From Vibrio owensii CAIM 1854 = LMG 25443 (GTDB taxonomy: Bacteria > Pseudomonadota > Gammaproteobacteria > Enterobacterales > Vibrionaceae), in the NCBI RefSeq assembly GCF_000817815.1, contig NZ_JPRD01000012.1, positions 42,518-106,517 of the forward strand: DNA of 64,000 nt, written 5' to 3'. The notes beneath the pieces were generated by a model. The model searched no databases and was not told the origin of the DNA. It saw nothing but the letters and a program-made list of their open reading frames with translations. A program made the translations under genes and the position numbers. Shown here in pieces: positions 1-8,218 of the stretch. Each line of letters starts with the position of its first letter. Within the stretch, counting starts at the first letter, position 1.

Positions 1-487
1 AACTTCCCACTTGTCTTTCCAATCTTTGATGCCAAAAGCTTCAACGAAGTCATTCTCATCAAACAGCGGTTCTGACAAGTCACCGAATAGAGTCAGATCT
101 TGATACTTGCTTGCATTTTGCTGGTAATCGTCCATTACGGCTTGGCGCGGATATTGTAAATCCGAGCGTAGATGGGCTTCGTTCGCCATGTGATTAAAGA
201 CGACATCGGCGTAAACCAATACACCTACACGGTCGAGTGCTTCAACCATGTTTTTAAAATCTGTGGTATTACCGAGCGCATTGTCGATAACACGATAATC
301 TTGAGGTTGGTAACGCTGCCACCAGCGTTCGTCTTGTGCGCTTTTCATCGGCGGAGAAACCAATACCCGAGCCATAACCTAGCTCGCTGATCTCCGCTGC
401 GCGTTGGGCAATGTCAGCATACTTCCAATCAAAAGCGTGCAAGATAACATTTGCACCTGTTGATTGTGTTTCCTGTAAGCCACTCAT
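1..487 (-). pseudogene. alpha-amylase (GH13), N-terminal part, frameshifted
   Basis: Amino end of a glycoside hydrolase family 13 alpha-amylase that would cut alpha-1,4 glucans; the rest lies beyond the window's left edge. The chosen ATG at 487 is preceded by a GAGGAG ribosome site. The first frame reads MSGLQETQSTGANVILHAFDW and continues to ISELGYGS. At the CCC run 366-368 (GGG on the coding strand) the amylase reading moves to another frame: LVSPPMKSAQDERWWQRYQ and then YADVVFNH, the conserved GH13 region I. The second frame stays open to position 1. Removing one G restores GYGSVLVSPP, so this is a single-base insertion in a gene that otherwise looks intact. It is either a real inactivation or a sequencing error. 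MalT-like boxes upstream suggest maltose control. Confidence 0.85.
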
Positions 488-582
488 GTTTCTCTCCTCG
501 TCGCGTTCGCTCACCCATTGTTACTCGTATTCTTCGTGAGCGAATCCAATAGCCAAAATTATAAGAACTATTAGCGAACCTC

Positions 583-636
583 CCTCACCCCTTTCGCGTT
601 TCTGCTAGGTGGAAAAACAAGGCGTAGCTCATCCCC
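583..636 (-). promoter_or_regulatory. possible MalT boxes upstream of the amylase gene
   Basis: The gap 488-946 carries no convincing gene. On the minus strand, facing the amylase, GGGGATGAGC at 636-627 matches 9 of 10 positions of the enterobacterial MalT box (GGGGA-T/G-GAGG), and AGGGGTGAGG at 592-583 matches 8 of 10. The orientation and the starch substrate fit maltose-regulon control. Boxes this short arise by chance, so this is an inference. Confidence 0.35.
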
Positions 637-946
637 AGTTAAGGTTTAAACGTCCGTTTAAAAGTATTCAAACGCCCAAGCCAAAACAAAGATCGCAAGG
701 ATACCGATTTAAACACCTGTTTTATAAGCATTTTGCAGATAAACCATTCTGATCGCGCCTACTCTCACTATTACGCCTTTTCTCAGTAAGAATGTGAATA
801 TGGGACAATAATTCGATATGTAACAAATATTTAAGAAAGCGAAACTGCTGTTCACGTCACAGTTGGTGCGGTTTATAAATTGATAGGAAAAGAGAGGAAG
901 AGTCGAAATGATGACGAGAGGAGCACGAATAAAGAACACTAGATAC

Positions 947-975
947 AAAAATAGCGCGATAAACGCGCTATTTTT
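947..975 (-). terminator. intrinsic terminator of ppiC
   Basis: A perfect 12-bp inverted repeat, with arms reading AATAGCGCG and CGCGCTATT inside A/T runs and a loop ATAAA, sits immediately at the stop codon of ppiC. On the minus strand it ends in a T run. Confidence 0.8.
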
Positions 976-1253
976 TAAGTGCGGTATAACACCTTCACAA
1001 CGTGCCAACCGAATTTGGTTTTGACTAGGTGTGGAGTAAGAACCTCACCAGAAAAACAAACTTTGTCGAACTGTGGCACCATTTGACCGCGACGAAACTC
1101 ACCTAGGTCGCCACCACGTTTACCAGATGGACAAGTCGAGTATTTCTTTGCCAATGTCTGGAATTTAGCACCTTTTTTAAGCTGCTGGATGATGTCTTCA
1201 GCTTGTTCTTTATGCTTTACAAGAATGTGTAAAGCGGCTGCTGTATTTGCCAT
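975..1253 (-). CDS. ppiC: parvulin-type peptidyl-prolyl isomerase PpiC
   Basis: Small cytoplasmic parvulin (92 residues) that catalyses cis-trans isomerisation of prolyl bonds. It reads [20 protein letters not shown] and has [13 protein letters not shown] near residues 41-53, GQMVPQFD and the C-terminal [11 protein letters not shown]; this is almost collinear with E. coli PpiC, a one-domain parvulin without signal peptide. The start at 1253 was chosen because the conserved MANTAAALH begins there; an upstream ATG would add MRDRH. It is transcribed alone and ends in a strong terminator. Confidence 0.93.
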   Translation of the reverse strand: MANTAAALHILVKHKEQAEDIIQQLKKGAKFQTLAKKYSTCPSGKRGGDLGEFRRGQMVPQFDKVCFSGEVLTPHLVKTKFGWHVVKVLYRT

Positions 1254-1521
1254 GTGTCTGTCTCTCACTGTTCGGGTGGCGCAAGTTTACCGAATCGCTT
1301 CAATATCGCAATAATTTCTCTCATGCCGTCCTTATCTTCATCTTTTGATACTCGGTTCTATCTAACAATTTGATGAAAACTTGGCCGCTAACCGATTCAA
1401 TTTCACCTTTAATTTGCGCTATTTCCTAAAAAGCTCACTTTTCCACGCTCTACGGTTGAAGCGGTCGCCTTATAAGATTAGATTAGTTACATAAATCAGT
1501 GATATTGATAAGGTTATTTTC

Positions 1522-2436
1522 ATGGCAAAAGTCGCGAGTAAAGCGAACCAATCTCAAGGCATGTTGGTGTTTAAACTCACCCTGCAACAGAACTTCGCAA
1601 TTGGCACACTTAAAGTCCGTGAAATTGTACCTTATATGCCGACCACCAAAATTCCCTATTCGCACCATCATGTAATTGGCACTGTGACGATTCGTGATTT
1701 GACGGTGCCAGTGATTGATATGGCGGCAGCAATTGGATTCCGTCCTATCCAAGAGGAAGAATACAAGAACTGCTATTTGATCGTGACGGACTGTCTACGT
1801 ACCGTGGTGGCATTTATGGTGCGAAGTATCGAGAAAATCATTGAATGTGATTGGAAATCTATCGAAACACCGCCATCAAGTGCAGGTCATAATATCTTTG
1901 TAACGGGTATTACTCGCTATGAAGAGAAGATCGTCCAAATGTTGGATGTGGAGCTTCTACTATCGAAGATCTACCCGCAATACGAGAATACCAAGATTCC
2001 AATGCTTACAGACATCGAGCGCGAGCGTTTGAAAGCCTTAAATATCCTTTTGGTGGACGACTCTTCTATCGCTCGCAAGCAATTGAGCGACGCGCTAGAC
2101 CGCATCAACATCCCGTATCAAATCTGTAAAAACGGCTCAGACGCACTCGACTTGATGAAGCGAGATGCAGAAGCGAACCGCCCAATTGACCTTTTAGTGA
2201 GTGACATTGAAATGCCAGGGCTGGATGGTTATGAACTTGCGTTTGAAGTTCAAAATGATTCTGCGCTGAACAACTCCTACCGTATTCTTCACACGTCTCT
2301 ATCAAGCGAGATTTGTGTTGACCGAGCTCACCAAGTTGGCGCTCACGAGGCATTAGAGAAATTCAACGCTGGGGAATTGATTGAAGCGATGCTGCGCGGT
2401 GCAAAAGAGCTGGAAGCAAAAGCGATGGCTTCTTAA
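1522..2436 (+). CDS. cheV: chemotaxis coupling protein CheV (CheW domain plus receiver)
   Basis: A 304-residue CheV-type protein. Residues about 12-155 are a CheW-like domain that couples chemoreceptors to the CheA kinase. Residues about 172-300 are a response-regulator receiver domain with the acidic pair D179-D180 (in NILLVDDSS) and the probable phospho-acceptor D228 (in LLVSDIEMPG). CheV is thought to adapt or dampen the chemoreceptor array according to its phosphorylation. It stands alone with no other che gene nearby, as is common for the several CheV copies in Vibrio. The ATG start at 1522 has a weak upstream AAGG-like site. Confidence 0.92.
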   Translation: MAKVASKANQSQGMLVFKLTLQQNFAIGTLKVREIVPYMPTTKIPYSHHHVIGTVTIRDLTVPVIDMAAAIGFRPIQEEEYKNCYLIVTDCLRTVVAFMVRSIEKIIECDWKSIETPPSSAGHNIFVTGITRYEEKIVQMLDVELLLSKIYPQYENTKIPMLTDIERERLKALNILLVDDSSIARKQLSDALDRINIPYQICKNGSDALDLMKRDAEANRPIDLLVSDIEMPGLDGYELAFEVQNDSALNNSYRILHTSLSSEICVDRAHQVGAHEALEKFNAGELIEAMLRGAKELEAKAMAS

Positions 2437-2442
2437 TCATAT

Positions 2443-2853
2443 CTAATAAGTTTGCTTGATCTGGTATACATCAATAATTTTTTCGGCAGTGAACAAACTC
2501 GTGATACTCGCTACCGAACATGAAAACAGTGCAACAAAGACGAACATTTTGATGTAACTATTGAGCAATAGCCCTCCGCCGAAGAAATACAGTCCTATCG
2601 CGATAACCGTTGGCATAATCAATGCGGGGCGACACACCAATTCCATTGCAAGGGAGAAAAAGTAAACCTCCTCCCTTTTCGCAATCGAATACCAGTTGTA
2701 GAAAATAATAGAAGCTGTCGCCCCCACCGCTAACGCTATAGCAATCAGAACACTCGAAAAATGCTGCCCTGCAAACAACATAAACCCCGCTCTGATAGAC
2801 AATACCACGCAAAACAGCCAGACCAATAAAGGCCCCCCAACAACTAAACCCAT
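2443..2853 (-). CDS. hypothetical inner-membrane protein
   Basis: I do not recognise this 136-residue protein. It shows about four hydrophobic segments: near the start (GGPLLVWLFCVVLSI), around HFSSVLIAIALAVGAT, around ALIMPTVIAIGLYFF, and near the end (MFVFVALFSCSVASI). The start at 2853 is preferred because AGAGGAAAG lies just upstream; the ATG at 2874 would place that ribosome site inside the gene. It converges on cheV with a 6-nt gap and has no visible terminator of its own. No function is proposed. Confidence 0.65.
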   Translation of the reverse strand: MGLVVGGPLLVWLFCVVLSIRAGFMLFAGQHFSSVLIAIALAVGATASIIFYNWYSIAKREEVYFFSLAMELVCRPALIMPTVIAIGLYFFGGGLLLNSYIKMFVFVALFSCSVASITSLFTAEKIIDVYQIKQTY

Positions 2854-2994
2854 CGTTTCTTTCCTCTGAATCAATTTTAATCGTTATTCAAACAAAGGCA
2901 GAAAGATGGGTAAAGGTAATCAAAGCACTCGAATGAGAACTATGCGACGGCTAGCTTAAAGTCATTAAATTCAGACTATTAGGTGATATTTTGC

Positions 2995-3531
2995 CTATTT
3001 ACTTGGCATTGTGTAGCTGCGAGACACGAATTCAGTTTCTTCGACTTGATAAATGTGGTTGATATAAGACGCAAGACTGTAGAGCACATTCGCGAGCAGG
3101 TTTGAATAGCGGAACAAAATCGGAGCGGGTTGTTTCTTACCTGAATGCTCAACGGCAACCAATGCACGAACCACCTTTTTTGCTTGGCAACGACACAAAT
3201 GCAGTTGGCTTGACGTTGGGTGGCCGCCAGGAAGCACAAACCCTTTAAAGCCGCCATCGATACGAGCCTTGATTGCATCGTAATCGGCTTTTAGCTCATC
3301 GACTTCCGCTTCTGTAATCGCGAGTTTTCCGCGGATAGAGCCATTTACATGATATACGTTGGGCTGCATTCGAGTCAGTATGTCACGGCTAAAGTCATCG
3401 AGTTCCATCGATAGAACCAACCCAATTCTGCTACACAACTCATCAGCAGTGATTTCAAAGTCACATACTGGGCTGTCTTCATAGATGAATGGGTAACAAA
3501 TCTCGCCAAGTTCCTTGCTTACTGGTCTCAT
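2995..3531 (-). CDS. ATP:cob(I)alamin adenosyltransferase-like protein (PduO type), divergent
   Basis: A 178-residue protein resembling PduO-type corrinoid adenosyltransferases, which transfer the adenosyl group of ATP to cobalamin. The similarity is clearest at FVLPGGHPTSSQLHLCRCQA (about residues 97-116), which corresponds to the family's PGG...LH.AR segment, and at FRYSNLLANVLYSLASYIN (about 139-157), which corresponds to the C-terminal helix where active members have an R-x-S-D motif. Here that reads RYSN and the usual arginine-rich HxARxxxRRxER is changed to HLCRCQAKKVVR, so catalytic function is uncertain. It stands between a membrane protein and the haem genes with no cobalamin gene nearby. 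Confidence 0.6.
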   Translation of the reverse strand: MRPVSKELGEICYPFIYEDSPVCDFEITADELCSRIGLVLSMELDDFSRDILTRMQPNVYHVNGSIRGKLAITEAEVDELKADYDAIKARIDGGFKGFVLPGGHPTSSQLHLCRCQAKKVVRALVAVEHSGKKQPAPILFRYSNLLANVLYSLASYINHIYQVEETEFVSRSYTMPSK

Positions 3532-3555
3532 GCTTTTTCTCTGTGCTTTGGTTCT

Positions 3556-3591
3556 AATAAAAAAGGGAGTCAGTATAACCTAACTCCCTTT
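3556..3591 (-). terminator. terminator of the hutWXZ transcript
   Basis: AAAGGGAGT at 3562-3570 pairs with ACTCCCTTT at 3583-3591. On the minus strand the stem is followed by a run of T residues, placing it after the hutZ stop. Confidence 0.7.
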
Positions 3592-3635
3592 GGGCAATAA
3601 CATCTGTTTAGACGATCATAAGTTAGAAAATCGGC

Positions 3636-4166
3636 TTATGCGTTTTCGATTTTCTTGTGACCTTCTTGAAGGTGAACGAAATCAACCAAATCATCACCTG
3701 ATACTTGGTAAGCTTGACCAAAACCTTTTACGAATAGACCTTGTTCTGCTTTTAGGTTGAACAGAACGAAGTCCTCTAGTTGGCTTAGACCATCGATGAT
3801 CTCACCGAAACGATCTTTCATTTGGCCAACGACTTGTTGCCACATTTCAGTATCACGCTCAACAACGGTTGCAACCGCATCAAACGTTAGACGCTTACGA
3901 GCGAACAACTGCTTCGACGAATCTTCGTCTTCAATCATCATCAAAGATACATTTGGATTCTCTAGTAGGTTGCGTGCGTGACGAGCAATCTGAGAAATAA
4001 GAACGAAGTAACCTTCCTGGTTTTGAACGTATGGTGCGTAACTTACGTTTGGACGGCCTTCCGCATCAACGGTTGCTAATTGAATGGTACGACGCTCCTG
4101 ACGAAATTCCTTGATTTCTGGTCCTAGACGACCTTGTAAACGCTCTTGTTTAACTTGCTGATCCAT
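3636..4166 (-). CDS. hutZ: haem-degrading protein HutZ
   Basis: Cytoplasmic haem-utilisation protein of the split-barrel (pyridoxamine phosphate oxidase-like) fold, 176 residues. V. cholerae HutZ binds haem and cleaves it to release iron. The sequence has the family's EFRQERRTIQLATVDAEGRP segment (about 20-39) and ends in VHLQEGHKKIENA; His170 lies at the position of the proximal haem ligand described for V. cholerae HutZ. It is the third gene of hutW-hutX-hutZ, separated from hutX by a strong hairpin. Iron control through the Fur-like boxes upstream of hutW is likely. Confidence 0.93.
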   Translation of the reverse strand: MDQQVKQERLQGRLGPEIKEFRQERRTIQLATVDAEGRPNVSYAPYVQNQEGYFVLISQIARHARNLLENPNVSLMMIEDEDSSKQLFARKRLTFDAVATVVERDTEMWQQVVGQMKDRFGEIIDGLSQLEDFVLFNLKAEQGLFVKGFGQAYQVSGDDLVDFVHLQEGHKKIENA

Positions 4167-4227
4167 TTTGATACCTAACTTTACTTGTTTGTTGTTCCGA
4201 GTTTTAACTCGGTTATTCTTTAATAAA

Positions 4228-4261
4228 ATGACACTGCGCTAACGAATTAGTGCAGTGTCAT
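4228..4261 (-). terminator. hairpin between hutX and hutZ (attenuator or RNA-processing site)
   Basis: ATGACACTGC at 4228-4237 pairs with GCAGTGTCAT at 4252-4261, and the inner bases add one G-T pair and CTAA/TTAG around a CGAA loop, giving a stem of about 15 bp. On the minus strand it is followed by TTTTATT. The position inside an operon suggests partial termination or mRNA stabilisation. Confidence 0.6.
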
Positions 4262-4273
4262 GCTCATTCGAGG

Positions 4274-4789
4274 CTACTTGTTGAACTCTGCTTGCATTGC
4301 ACGGAATGCTGTTACTTGATCTTCGATTAGCTCACGCTTCTCGTTGCGGCCTAAGTAAATCTTAAAGATGTTGCTGCCACACTCAGAGAAGAAACCAAAG
4401 TAATGGCTCTCACGTCCCATAAACGGTTTACTTACTAAGGCAATGTTTTTCACGTTATCCAGTTTTAGGTGGCCATGAAGCTCACCTTCTTTGCCCATAA
4501 GGTTGTAGTAACCACGAGCAACTTTACCTTTCGGGAACGGCGCTTTTACTTCAAAGATAGAACCAAAAGAATGAACGATAGTTGTTACTGGGCCAAAACC
4601 AACAAGACCTTCTAAAATGCTTTGTGCTTGCTCACCAGGAGCTACTGCAACCATCTCTTGAGGAAGTGCAGCTACCACTTCAAACTCTGATACACCAAGG
4701 CGCTCAGCCATTGCTGCTGGAAGTAGTTGCGGCTCTTGTTCTAGTAGGGCTTCGACCTGTTGCTTAATTGATTCCATTGTTTTTTCCAT
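4274..4789 (-). CDS. hutX: haem utilisation protein HutX
   Basis: A 171-residue HutX/HugX-family cytoplasmic haem-binding protein; in V. cholerae HutX hands haem to HutZ. Visible features are an N-terminal helical segment (QQVEALLEQEPQLLPAAMAE), VTTIVHSFGSIFEVKAPFPKG in the middle (about residues 93-113) and the C-terminal SHYFGFFSECGSNIFKIYLG, all typical of the family. An internal ATG at 4777 (MESIKQQ) is an alternative start. It follows hutW by 10 nt, so the two are co-transcribed. Confidence 0.92.
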   Translation of the reverse strand: MEKTMESIKQQVEALLEQEPQLLPAAMAERLGVSEFEVVAALPQEMVAVAPGEQAQSILEGLVGFGPVTTIVHSFGSIFEVKAPFPKGKVARGYYNLMGKEGELHGHLKLDNVKNIALVSKPFMGRESHYFGFFSECGSNIFKIYLGRNEKRELIEDQVTAFRAMQAEFNK

Positions 4790-4799
4790 TTCTTTCAGA

Positions 4800-6170
4800 T
4801 TAATTGTTAGATACTTTTGGTACGTTTTCGTTCATTTCAGAAGTCAGTACTTGAATACATGCCTGAGCCAGAGACACGGCCCAGAAGCTACCTGCTAACG
4901 TCAGAACTAAACTGCGCTCTTGTAAATCGACCAAACCTTTGTCATACCAAACTTTGAATAGTGGCATCAGGAAACTGAAGGTGTCTTCGCCCATAAATGC
5001 CGGCAGTTTGCTCGCCTGAACAATGCCTCGATCAAAGCCGGACTTCAGCGCTGCGAATAGCGGCTCAAGTGGGCTTTGCTTCATCATCATTGCGATGGTG
5101 CTCTGCCCTTCATTTACAGCTTTAACGTAAGTGTCTAGCGTGCGGTGCTGCATCATGCCGTAACCACCGATGTTACCGCCTGCGCCACAACCGACAGGCA
5201 GAACTTCTGCATAAGTCTTCGCTAAGCTGTTGTATAAACTGCGTTCACGGTTATCGATCGCCCAGTGGTTCACGCTAAGCTGCTTCATGTGGTGCTCTGC
5301 CATAAACTTAGCGCCAAGCTCGTACATGCCCGCTTTTTCCGGTGTCGTTGCAGGTGGCGGCATTTTTCCTTTTTCAACCAAATTGAGCATTGGCGCTGTA
5401 CCGCCAACCACTAGTTGATAAAGGTCCAAGCCATGAGCGCCTGTAGACATGAAGTCCTTAAGATCTTGCTCTAAAACGTCTTTTGTTTGGTAAGGCAGGC
5501 CGTAAAGTAAATCAATGATGACAGGGATCTTGTCTTCTTTTGCCAACTCACTTACGCGATTCAATACGTCTTCGCGATCATCCAAACGCTTGGCACTGCG
5601 ACGAACTTTGGTATTAAAGCTCTGCACACCAAATGAGAAACGGTTGAATCCGCCGTCTAGCGCACCTTGATATAACTCGTCGGAGAATCGGTTGATACGA
5701 CCTTCAAGTGTGATTTCACAGTCAGCTGCTAGAGGGAAATAGTCGTGAATGGCCTGACCAAGAATGCGAACTTGTTCTGGTGCTAGATCCGTTGGCGTGC
5801 CACCGCCTATGTAAACCGCATGGAAGATGCCACTTTGTGTCCACGGCATCGCCGCTTTCTCTTTTAGCTCTTTCATCAGAGCATCAAAGTATTCATCGAC
5901 TAACTTACGGCTGGCAGCATTTTGGAAGAAGTTACAGAAAGTACAGCGCACTCGACAGAATGGAACATGAATATATAAGCAGCGCTTATTGTTCTTAGTC
6001 GTCGTTTCCGAGGTGATTCTCGATAGGATGTCACCTTGTTGTGGCGGCGGCACTGGCATGCTACTGCCACCCGCATGCGCAGAGTGTTTTTTCACAAAAG
6101 CAAAGCGCAACGGATCGGGGCTATCACTTCCAAGGATTGATTCGTCAAATTTATAAATATCGACGGTCAT
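4800..6170 (-). CDS. hutW: HutW, radical SAM haem-utilisation protein (HemN-like)
   Basis: A 456-residue radical SAM protein of the coproporphyrinogen-oxidase-like (HemN/HutW) family. The cluster-binding motif is C72-x3-C76-x2-C79 (in VPFCRVRCTFCNFF), followed by the SAM-binding YIGGGTPTDL. HutW homologues such as ChuW open the haem ring anaerobically by radical chemistry; here that role is inferred from family and context. It is the first gene of hutW-hutX-hutZ and is divergent from tonB across a region with Fur-like boxes. The ATG start at 6170 has an upstream AAGTGAG. Confidence 0.93.
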   Translation of the reverse strand: MTVDIYKFDESILGSDSPDPLRFAFVKKHSAHAGGSSMPVPPPQQGDILSRITSETTTKNNKRCLYIHVPFCRVRCTFCNFFQNAASRKLVDEYFDALMKELKEKAAMPWTQSGIFHAVYIGGGTPTDLAPEQVRILGQAIHDYFPLAADCEITLEGRINRFSDELYQGALDGGFNRFSFGVQSFNTKVRRSAKRLDDREDVLNRVSELAKEDKIPVIIDLLYGLPYQTKDVLEQDLKDFMSTGAHGLDLYQLVVGGTAPMLNLVEKGKMPPPATTPEKAGMYELGAKFMAEHHMKQLSVNHWAIDNRERSLYNSLAKTYAEVLPVGCGAGGNIGGYGMMQHRTLDTYVKAVNEGQSTIAMMMKQSPLEPLFAALKSGFDRGIVQASKLPAFMGEDTFSFLMPLFKVWYDKGLVDLQERSLVLTLAGSFWAVSLAQACIQVLTSEMNENVPKVSNN

Positions 6171-6247
6171 ATTTACTCACTTAAAGCCCACCACACAAAG
6201 GATTGAGGCTCATTTCAAAAAAACTGCAAAGATCATAATTTGGCCGT

Positions 6248-6321
6248 AATGATAATGCAATTGATAATTGATCTTATTTCTTTTGTAAGTGATAATCAGT
6301 CCAAGTTGATAATGATTAGCA
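6248..6321. promoter_or_regulatory. Fur boxes in the hutW-tonB divergent promoter region
   Basis: TGATAATGATTAGCA at 6307-6321 matches 14 of 15 positions of the 7-1-7 Fur consensus (TGATAATnATTATCA). A second, weaker array with TGATAAT and TTGATAATTG lies at about 6248-6270, and GTGATAATCAG lies between them at about 6290. This is the only intergenic region between two divergent haem operons, so Fur repression in both directions is expected. Confidence 0.8.
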
Positions 6322-6337
6322 ATACCGAGATTTACCC

Positions 6338-7084
6338 GTGAACGTAAAAAGATATGTCATTGCCGGAAGCGCCTCTTTAGTGGTGCACGCTGCACTGCTT
6401 TTTGTCTCTCAAGAGACGAAGGTGTTTGCAATGCCTGCAGGGAATCCTACTAGCTCGGTTAGCCTCAATTTAGTCTCGGCTCCCAAACCAGTCCAAGCTG
6501 AACCGACACCACAAGAAGTGGTAGAAGAGAAGCAACCAGAGCCACAAAAAAAGCCTCAACCAAAGCCAGAGCCTAAACCGGTTAAAAAGACGGTAGAAAA
6601 GCCAATCGTGAAGAAAGAAGCGATCAAAAAGAAACCTGTCGAGAAAAAACCGAAGCCAGTCAAGAAGCCACAAACATCTAAGCCTGTTGCCAAGACAGAT
6701 CCACAGCCAAAAGAAAAAGTGGAAAAGAAAGTGGCAAAAGAGCCAGTACCGCAGCAAAAAGCAACGCCGACGGTTCAATCAAAAGGCGCAACGTCTCAGC
6801 CTGTGATGATTGATCAGCCTGCTTTTGTTTCCCAGCCTGTTCAGCCTCGTTACCCTCGTTCAGCTCGTAAGCGTGGTATCGAAGGCGTGGCACTTTATGA
6901 GGTTTGGTTGGACGAAAATGGCAACCAAGTAAAACTAGTACTTATCGAATCTTCCGGTGCAGAAATGCTCGATGTTTCAGCACTGCGTGCCATCAAACAA
7001 TGGCAATTCTCACCACATATTTCTGGCGGGCAAAAAGTTGCTCACCGAGTTCAAATCCCAGTTCGTTTTAAGTTGGATGGATAA
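6338..7084 (+). CDS. tonB1: energy transducer TonB (TonB1 type)
   Basis: A 248-residue TonB. It has an N-terminal membrane anchor (about residues 7-22), a long Pro/Lys/Glu-rich periplasmic linker (about 48-150; many KP and EP repeats) and a C-terminal TonB domain beginning at YPRSARKRGIEG, with WLDENGNQVKLVLIESSG and ALRAIKQWQF. It transmits proton-motive force from ExbBD to outer-membrane haem and siderophore receptors. The start codon is GTG. It overlaps exbB by one base (TAATG). The order tonB-exbB-exbD-hutBCD is that of the V. cholerae TonB1 haem locus. Confidence 0.95.
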   Translation: MNVKRYVIAGSASLVVHAALLFVSQETKVFAMPAGNPTSSVSLNLVSAPKPVQAEPTPQEVVEEKQPEPQKKPQPKPEPKPVKKTVEKPIVKKEAIKKKPVEKKPKPVKKPQTSKPVAKTDPQPKEKVEKKVAKEPVPQQKATPTVQSKGATSQPVMIDQPAFVSQPVQPRYPRSARKRGIEGVALYEVWLDENGNQVKLVLIESSGAEMLDVSALRAIKQWQFSPHISGGQKVAHRVQIPVRFKLDG

Positions 7085-7782
7085 TGGAACAGCTACAACA
7101 TTTACAAACCCAATTTGGTCTTATGACTTGGCCTTTAGTTATTTGCTCTGCACTTACAGTCATGATCATTGCGGAAAGACTCTTTCAAGTATTCATCAGT
7201 CTAGGCGTAGGCAAACGCGCAATTCGTCAAAAGCTGAATAACCTTGATCCGACCAACAACAAAGATATCGAAGCGCTAGCGGATGAACTTTCTGGCAAAC
7301 GCCCTCTTCTTTATCGTGGTGTTGCAATGTTGCTAGCGCATCACTCGTTCTCTAAATCTTTACGTGAAGATGCGGCGGGGATTTGGCTACAAGAAAAGCG
7401 CCATCAATTGCATTCAGGTCTTCGTTTATTGACTCTGATTGGCGTGATCAGCCCGCTTATCGGATTATTAGGTACGGTACTTGGCCTGATCGATATGTTT
7501 AAAGGCATTGCGTCTTCTACAGGTAACATCACGCCAAACGATTTGGCCGATGGCCTAGGTCTCGCGATGCGCACGACCGCTGCAGGTTTGATCATTGCAT
7601 TGCCCGCAATTTCTGGCGCACAACTGATTGGCCTTTGGGCGGACCGCGTTATCGCTAAGCTTGAGCACACACTGAACTATGTAAACCTTTGGTTAGAAGG
7701 CATTTCTTTGCAACACGTTTCTCCAGAAAACAACAAAGAAATTGCAACGGTTGCTGATCATGTTGAAGCGAGAAGCTCATGA
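7084..7782 (+). CDS. exbB1: TonB-system proton channel subunit ExbB
   Basis: A 232-residue MotA/TolQ/ExbB-family protein. It has one N-terminal membrane segment (about residues 16-33) and two more in the MotA/ExbB domain: LLTLIGVISPLIGLLGTVLG (about 115-134) and the alanine/threonine-rich GLAMRTTAAGLIIALPAISG (about 158-177). With ExbD it forms the proton-driven motor that energises TonB. Start and stop overlap the neighbouring genes (TAATG with tonB, ATGA with exbD), so translation is probably coupled. Confidence 0.95.
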   Translation: MEQLQHLQTQFGLMTWPLVICSALTVMIIAERLFQVFISLGVGKRAIRQKLNNLDPTNNKDIEALADELSGKRPLLYRGVAMLLAHHSFSKSLREDAAGIWLQEKRHQLHSGLRLLTLIGVISPLIGLLGTVLGLIDMFKGIASSTGNITPNDLADGLGLAMRTTAAGLIIALPAISGAQLIGLWADRVIAKLEHTLNYVNLWLEGISLQHVSPENNKEIATVADHVEARSS

Positions 7783-8192
7783 TTAAAGCACCTCAAGACA
7801 ATAGCAGCCATGGTTTAACACCGGACCTAACCCCGTTACTGGATATTATCTTTATTGTAATGGTGTTCTTGATGTTGACTGCGGCAGTCAAGCTCGACTC
7901 TTTGGATGTCAACCTTCCAAGCACTGATTCCCAAGCCGTTGCTGAAGTTGATAAACAATCAATTACGGTCAACATCCTTAAAGACGAGCCGCACTGGGCA
8001 ATCAATGGTAAGTCTTACATCGATTGGGAAAACTTCACGATTGCTCTGCTAGAAGAAAGTAAATCAACAGATAAACCGATTGTGATTGGCGCTGAAAAAA
8101 CCGCCGATATTCAGTCACTGGTTAAGCTTCTTGGCTTTTTACAAGAAAACGGAATTCAAGCGACTCAATTGCTCACTGAAGAGTCGCAATAA
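7779..8192 (+). CDS. exbD1: TonB-system subunit ExbD
   Basis: A 137-residue ExbD/TolR-family protein with a short cytoplasmic N terminus, one membrane helix (DIIFIVMVFLMLTAAV) and a periplasmic domain. Asp22, in LTPLLDIIF at the start of the helix, corresponds to the family's essential membrane aspartate. It partners ExbB and TonB. Its ATG overlaps the exbB stop (ATGA), and hutB follows after 26 nt. Confidence 0.95.
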   Translation: MIKAPQDNSSHGLTPDLTPLLDIIFIVMVFLMLTAAVKLDSLDVNLPSTDSQAVAEVDKQSITVNILKDEPHWAINGKSYIDWENFTIALLEESKSTDKPIVIGAEKTADIQSLVKLLGFLQENGIQATQLLTEESQ

Positions 8193-8218
8193 AAGAACAT
8201 AAGATTGAGAACATCCTA

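Noticed and set aside
709..1008. 99-codon minus-strand frame overlapping the ppiC end
   Set aside because: It lies over the ppiC terminator and has no ribosome site or family features.
6470..6778. Open frame of 102 codons on the minus strand, rich in Leu, Arg and Trp
   Set aside because: It is the complement of the Lys/Pro repeat region of tonB; low-complexity codons keep the opposite frame open.
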